In this document: in pieces, positions 32,141 through 35,262 of the stretch
How positions within the stretch are numbered: position 1 is the stretch's first letter
Layout of the letters: each line of letters opens with the position of its first letter
Source of the DNA: Chitinophagales bacterium
GTDB taxonomy: Bacteria; Bacteroidota; Bacteroidia; Chitinophagales; CAIODY01
Length of the DNA stretch: 35,262 nucleotides
Reading direction: 5' to 3'
NCBI GenBank assembly: GCA_947449695.1
Contig: CANFST010000030.1
Coordinates: 1 to 35,262, forward strand
The notes under the pieces: generated by a model
What the model saw: the letters and a program-made list of their open reading frames with translations, nothing else
Database searches by the model: none
Told to the model about the DNA's origin: nothing
Made by a program: the position numbers and the translations under genes

Positions 32141-32173
32141 ATGCCTCTTATTGATATTATCAATAAGAGGCAT
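32141..32173 (+). terminator. Intrinsic terminator closing the peptide array
   Basis: A perfect 16-bp stem (ATGCCTCTTATTGATA / TATCAATAAGAGGCAT) around one central base, followed by TTTTTA, starting 34 nt after the stop of peptide 3. The stretch from here to the clpP stop at 32286 holds nothing else recognisable. Confidence 0.93.
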
Positions 32174-32285
32174 TTTTATGTTGTAAAGCTATTTCAAGTT
32201 TATACACAAGGCAACTTTTAACATAAGTTCAGAACATCAGTTTTGAACAACCAATAGTTCTTAATTCACAAAAAGCTACACTGAA

Positions 32286-32960
32286 TTATTTTTTCTTCAA
32301 CAACACTTCATCAATCATTCCGTAATTTTTTGCTTCATCGGCAGTCATCCAATAATCACGGTCACTGTTTTTTTCTACCTCTTCATAAGTTTTACCCGAA
32401 TGTTGTGCAATAATGTCGTACAACTCTTTTTTCAATTTTAAAATTTCACGAGCTGTAATTTCAATATCACTAGCTTGCCCTTCAGCTCCGCCTAATGGTT
32501 GATGAATCATAATTCTGCTGTGTTTCAAAGCTGTACGTTTTTTATCAGCACCAGCACATAATAGTACTGCTGCCATTGAAGCGGCTAACCCTGTGCAAAT
32601 AGTTGCTACATCTGGGTTGATGTATTGCATCGTATCATAAATCCCCAAACCTGCGTACACTGAGCCACCTGGGCTGTTTACATAAATTTGAATATCGCGT
32701 TTTGCATCGGTTGATTCTAAAAACAACAATTGTGCTTGAATAATATTTGCCACATAATCGTTGATGCCTTCGCCCATAAAAATAATTCTGTCCATCATCA
32801 ATCGGCTGAAAACGTCCATCGTTGCTACATTTAGCGGACGTTCTTCAATGATGTAGGGTGTTAAATTAGTTACAGATTTTTTCATGTAACTATCAATAGT
32901 GTTGCCGCTCATGCCCTGGTGATGAACTGCATACTTTCTGAATTCTGATTGAATCTTCAT
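32286..32960 (-). CDS. clpP: ATP-dependent Clp protease proteolytic subunit
   Basis: A 224-residue serine peptidase that forms the tetradecameric Clp barrel. The triad is Ser128 (GLAASMA), His153 (MIHQPLGG) and Asp202 (SDRDYWMTADEA). SPGGSVYAGLGIYDTMQYI and the handle-region helices are standard. The first 30 residues are probably a propeptide or flexible extension. Partners ClpX/ClpA are not in the window; in most Bacteroidota clpX adjoins clpP, but here the downstream neighbour is the peptide array in convergent orientation. The gene is divergent from rimM with a 206-bp gap. Confidence 0.97.
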   Translation of the reverse strand: MKIQSEFRKYAVHHQGMSGNTIDSYMKKSVTNLTPYIIEERPLNVATMDVFSRLMMDRIIFMGEGINDYVANIIQAQLLFLESTDAKRDIQIYVNSPGGSVYAGLGIYDTMQYINPDVATICTGLAASMAAVLLCAGADKKRTALKHSRIMIHQPLGGAEGQASDIEITAREILKLKKELYDIIAQHSGKTYEEVEKNSDRDYWMTADEAKNYGMIDEVLLKKK

Positions 32961-33139
32961 ATTTTATTTGATTTATTGTTTCTGAAAAATATTTTCGTAA
33001 ATTAAAATCATATTGTTGAAGAATTGTTCATTTCATGTTTCAAGTCATCAACAACTGCTATGTGCATTTTACAATTTAAGTTCCACAATTTTATTCAGTC
33101 ATAGTGGCGCAAATTTTATCAAATCAGTAAAAAACGAAT

Positions 33140-33147
33140 TACTTTTG
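33140..33147 (+). promoter_or_regulatory. Putative -7 box for rimM-folD
   Basis: TACTTTTG fits TAnnTTTG 19 nt before the rimM start. No TTG is at the proper -33 distance, so this is tentative. AGAAGGA just before the ATG is one of the few purine-rich leaders in the window. Confidence 0.4.
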
Positions 33148-33166
33148 GCGAAAGAAATTAGAAGGA

Positions 33167-33694
33167 ATGGCAGCAATCAAGCAACAAGATTGGGTTTCGA
33201 TAGGCAGATTAGGTGCAGCACATAAATTGAGTGGTGCAATAAAATTGCATGTGGATGAAAGTATTGGTTTAAAAAAACTCAATACAGTTTTATGTGGCAA
33301 AACACAATCGCAGGCTTTGCCTTATGCCATTAAAAACATTAAGCCATTTACGAATCATGCATTAATAATTGAACTGGATGGCGTTTCGAGCAGGGAACAA
33401 GCACAACAATTAAGTGGCAACACCATTTGGTGCAATAAAAAATATGTGGAACAAAGCGAACAAATTGTGAGTGAAAAAATAATTGGCTACACGATTATTG
33501 ATGTGCAGAAAGGTGAATTGAGCACAGTGGATGATATTTATTCATTGCCTGCTCAAACACTAATGCTGTTTCAATATCAGAATAATGAAATCATGCTGCC
33601 ATGTCATGCTGAAACGATTGTAAAAATAATTCACAGTAAAAAAGAAGTGTTGGTAAATATCCCCGAAGGCTTACTGGAAGTGTATTTGAAGTAA
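33167..33694 (+). CDS. rimM: Ribosome maturation factor RimM
   Basis: A 175-residue RimM, which assists assembly of the 30S head around S19 and 16S rRNA. The N-terminal domain begins [20 protein letters not shown] (family motif GxxGxxHGxxGxxxV, here with GAAHKLSGA). [19 protein letters not shown] and the C-terminal PRC-barrel part ([20 protein letters not shown] ... [13 protein letters not shown]-like, ending [13 protein letters not shown]) follow. Length is normal. Unlike many genomes, rpsP is not directly upstream. It probably forms a two-gene operon with folD, which starts 17 nt after its stop. Confidence 0.92.
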   Translation: MAAIKQQDWVSIGRLGAAHKLSGAIKLHVDESIGLKKLNTVLCGKTQSQALPYAIKNIKPFTNHALIIELDGVSSREQAQQLSGNTIWCNKKYVEQSEQIVSEKIIGYTIIDVQKGELSTVDDIYSLPAQTLMLFQYQNNEIMLPCHAETIVKIIHSKKEVLVNIPEGLLEVYLK

Positions 33695-33711
33695 ATCATA
33701 AAAACAACGAA

Positions 33712-34575
33712 ATGTATCAATTGTTAGATGGAAAACTTTTATCAGCTACAATAAAAGAAGAAATAAAACTGGAAGTAGAAAGTTTGATTGCACAAGGAAA
33801 ACGTGCGCCAAACTTAGTGGCAATCATAGTTGGTAACGACCCTGCCAGTGAAACTTATGTGGCAAGCAAAGCCAGAAATTGCGAAGCAGTGGGTATGCAA
33901 TCATCCGTGATTCGATTGAATGAAAATATTTCAGAAGAAAAATTACTGGAACAAATTAATTTGTTGAACAACGACCTAAACGTGGATGGATTTATTGTGC
34001 AAATGCCTTTACCCAAACACATCAACGAACAAAAAATCATTGAAACCATTTCGCCCGAAAAAGATGTAGATGGTTTTCATCCTATCAATTTAGGAAAAAT
34101 GATGCTGGGGCAAGAAGCCTTTGTTTCTGCTACGCCAATGGGAATAATGGAAATGTTGAAACGCTACAACATTGATACAAAAGGCAAACATGCAGTCGTA
34201 ATTGGCAGAAGCAATATCGTTGGAACACCAATATCATTGCTACTTTCAAGAAATACCAATCCAGGCAATTGTACTGTTACCTTATGTCATTCGCAAACAA
34301 AAAACCTGAAAGAAATTTGTTTGCAAGCAGATATTATTGTGGCTGCCATTGGTAAAAAACATTTCGTTACGGCTGATATGGTGAAAGATGGTGCAGTGAT
34401 AATTGATGTAGGTATTAATAGAATAGCTGGCGAAAAGAAAATTTATGGTGATGTTGATTTTGACAACGTAGCACCCAAAAGCAGCTACATTACGCCTGTT
34501 CCGGGTGGTGTGGGTTTAATGACTATTGTGAGCCTGATGATGAATACTTTGAAAAGCGCAAAAGCAAAAAGATAA
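33712..34575 (+). CDS. folD: Bifunctional methylenetetrahydrofolate dehydrogenase/cyclohydrolase
   Basis: A 287-residue enzyme that oxidises 5,10-methylene-THF and hydrolyses methenyl-THF to 10-formyl-THF, the next step after GlyA. Tyr49 and catalytic Lys53 lie in [16 protein letters not shown]. The folate-binding motif [13 protein letters not shown] begins at residue 92, [16 protein letters not shown] follows, and the NAD(P) site is [12 protein letters not shown] (162-173). The C-terminus has the [11 protein letters not shown] motif. Complete and normal in length. It follows rimM closely on the same strand. Confidence 0.97.
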   Translation: MYQLLDGKLLSATIKEEIKLEVESLIAQGKRAPNLVAIIVGNDPASETYVASKARNCEAVGMQSSVIRLNENISEEKLLEQINLLNNDLNVDGFIVQMPLPKHINEQKIIETISPEKDVDGFHPINLGKMMLGQEAFVSATPMGIMEMLKRYNIDTKGKHAVVIGRSNIVGTPISLLLSRNTNPGNCTVTLCHSQTKNLKEICLQADIIVAAIGKKHFVTADMVKDGAVIIDVGINRIAGEKKIYGDVDFDNVAPKSSYITPVPGGVGLMTIVSLMMNTLKSAKAKR

Positions 34576-34605
34576 ATGTTCGTTGATTTTGTACAATAAA
34601 TTATG

Positions 34606-34648
34606 GTTCGACAAGCTCACCATGACGGTCATAGTGAGCTTGTCGAAC
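34606..34648. repeat. REP-like palindromic element
   Basis: The 15-nt arms GTTCGACAAGCTCAC / GTGAGCTTGTCGAAC are perfect. Inside them ATGAC/GTCAT pairs again around a central G, leaving a single C-A mismatch in a 21-bp stem. No T run follows, so a plain intrinsic terminator is unlikely. The GTTCGACAAGCTCA arm is a familiar motif of dispersed intergenic palindromes (recollection). It lies between folD and the SUI1-like gene. Confidence 0.75.
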
Positions 34649-34673
34649 TACTAACCAGAAATAGTTTAGAGGA

Positions 34674-35033
34674 ATGAAAAAAAATAAAAATAACGAAGGC
34701 GGATTGGTGTATTCCACCAATAAAGAACTGATGAATAATCATTTTGCAGCATTGGCAAATCTGGCTTCTGCTGAGAATGAAAACGCAACACCTGCCAAAC
34801 AAAATTTAATTGTACGCTTAGAAACCAAACACCGGGCAGGCAAGGCTGTTACTGTTATTTTAGGATTCATAGGCACTGAAAATGAAATGGAAGATTTGTG
34901 CAAACATTTAAAAACAAAATGCGGCACTGGTGGCTCGGTGAAAGAAGGTGAAATTTTAGTTCAGGGCGATTTCAGAGATAAAGTTTGTAAGCTTTTGCAA
35001 GAAAAAAATTACAAAGCAAAAAGAGGGAATTAA
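34674..35033 (+). CDS. SUI1/YciH family translation initiation factor-like protein
   Basis: A 119-residue protein with the SUI1/eIF1 fold in its C-terminal two-thirds: LIVRLETKHRAGKAVTVILG, GTENEMEDLCKHLKTKCGTG followed by GSVKEGEILVQGD, and a closing FRDKVCKLLQEKNYKAKRG. The GTGGSVKEGEILVQGD block is the family signature. YciH-type bacterial homologues bind the 30S subunit and are thought to influence initiation fidelity, particularly under stress. The first 40 residues are polar and probably disordered. GAGGAATG gives it a purine-rich ribosome-binding site. It stands alone between palindromic elements. Confidence 0.93.
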   Translation: MKKNKNNEGGLVYSTNKELMNNHFAALANLASAENENATPAKQNLIVRLETKHRAGKAVTVILGFIGTENEMEDLCKHLKTKCGTGGSVKEGEILVQGDFRDKVCKLLQEKNYKAKRGN

Positions 35034-35121
35034 ATAATTCGTCACTGATGTTTGCTCGATATTGATTCAAATAAAAAAACGAAATCACAACCCCGTTATG
35101 TTTTTTTATCTACAAACATTT

Positions 35122-35136
35122 GATGCCGATGGCATC
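35122..35136. repeat. Short palindrome in degenerate intergenic element
   Basis: GATGCC-GAT-GGCATC (6-bp arms) lies in the gene-free right end, preceded by CAACCCCGTTATG and CTACAAACATTT. This layout recalls recurrent Bacteroidota intergenic elements (recollection). The last 229 bp of the window contain no supported gene. Confidence 0.4.
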
Positions 35137-35163
35137 TTTTCTTTTACCTACAATTTGAAACAA

Positions 35164-35201
35164 AAAAAATCCACCGCTTCTTGCAAAACGATGGATTTTT
35201 T
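35164..35201. terminator. Probable bidirectional terminator downstream of the SUI1-like gene
   Basis: AAAAAATCCACCG pairs with CGATGGATTTTTT (one C-A mismatch) around a 12-nt loop, with T-rich sequence after it on both strands. It lies 130 bp below the SUI1-like stop and may equally serve a leftward gene beyond the window edge. Confidence 0.65.
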
Positions 35202-35207
35202 CTCCTT

Positions 35208-35228
35208 TAAAAGTTCGTCGAACTTTTA
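35208..35228. repeat. 21-bp perfect palindrome
   Basis: Arms TAAAAGTTCG and CGAACTTTTA around a central T, just right of the terminator-like hairpin. It could be a protein-binding site for a gene off the edge, or a second hairpin of the same terminator region. Nothing else decides between these. Confidence 0.5.
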
Positions 35229-35262
35229 GTAATTAGAAGTAACCAACTTCGAAAAATCAAGA

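Noticed and set aside
34606-34648. Intrinsic terminator for folD
   Set aside because: The stem is strong but no T run follows on either strand; a REP-like element is the better description.

Overview
The window looks like a chromosomal segment of a low-GC member of the Bacteroidota, perhaps a Chitinophagales-like lineage (phylum fairly sure, order a guess). The evidence is a PorP/SprF-type type IX secretion gene beside a giant adhesin ending in a CHU_C domain, an ExbB-ExbD-ExbD-TonB operon of the Bacteroidota type, a GT117/DUF2723 membrane glycosyltransferase and an OstA-like protein. Several genes are also preceded by the phylum's promoter pattern (TTG or TTTG, about 19-21 nt, TAnnTTTG), and purine-rich ribosome binding sites are scarce.

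Layout. 1-4.5 kb: the start of a porP/sprF-like gene, its likely partner adhesin, and three small genes (MmcQ/YjbR, NTF2-like, ArsC-like). 4.7-7.7 kb: lepA, ribD and a tRNA-Gln with its own promoter and terminator. 7.9-15.5 kb: GT117 protein, a 38-residue lipoprotein, lolD, valS and xerD. 15.6-18.8 kb: a two-domain parvulin foldase and a membrane-anchored SRPBCC/GyrI-like protein with a cysteine cluster. 18.8-22.5 kb is the most accessory stretch: a duplicated 92-bp block, a PD-(D/E)XK-like protein, a lipoprotein, accC, a structured non-coding element, and an ORF6N-domain gene whose upstream region holds two copies of a perfect 25-bp palindrome. 22.5-27.5 kb: glyA, a cysteine-rich membrane protein and the Ton energy operon. 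27.5-31.3 kb: OstA-like protein and a soluble TPR hybrid histidine kinase. 31.4-32.2 kb: three small peptide genes. 32.3-35.3 kb: clpP, rimM, folD, a SUI1/YciH-like factor and several palindromic intergenic elements.

The most interesting locus is at 29.0-32.2 kb. Three short genes in a row encode leader peptides ending in VKGG, followed by variable segments that converge on the same C-terminus, GEWWGAGSL. The first two are recent duplicates. The third has a quite different middle, yet keeps the C-terminus through synonymous codon changes, so the peptide itself is under selection. A well-formed promoter precedes the set and a 16-bp stem terminator closes it. Divergently transcribed next to it is a kinase with an N-terminal TPR array and no membrane segment, an arrangement that recalls peptide-sensing TPR receptors. 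I propose an undescribed secreted-peptide or peptide-signalling system; the link between peptides and kinase is inference from position only.

The rest is mostly housekeeping: translation (lepA, valS, tRNA-Gln, rimM, SUI1-like), cofactor and one-carbon metabolism (ribD, glyA, folD), fatty-acid or acyl-CoA carboxylation (accC), envelope biogenesis (lolD, parvulin, OstA-like, GT117, Ton system), proteolysis (clpP) and chromosome resolution (xerD).
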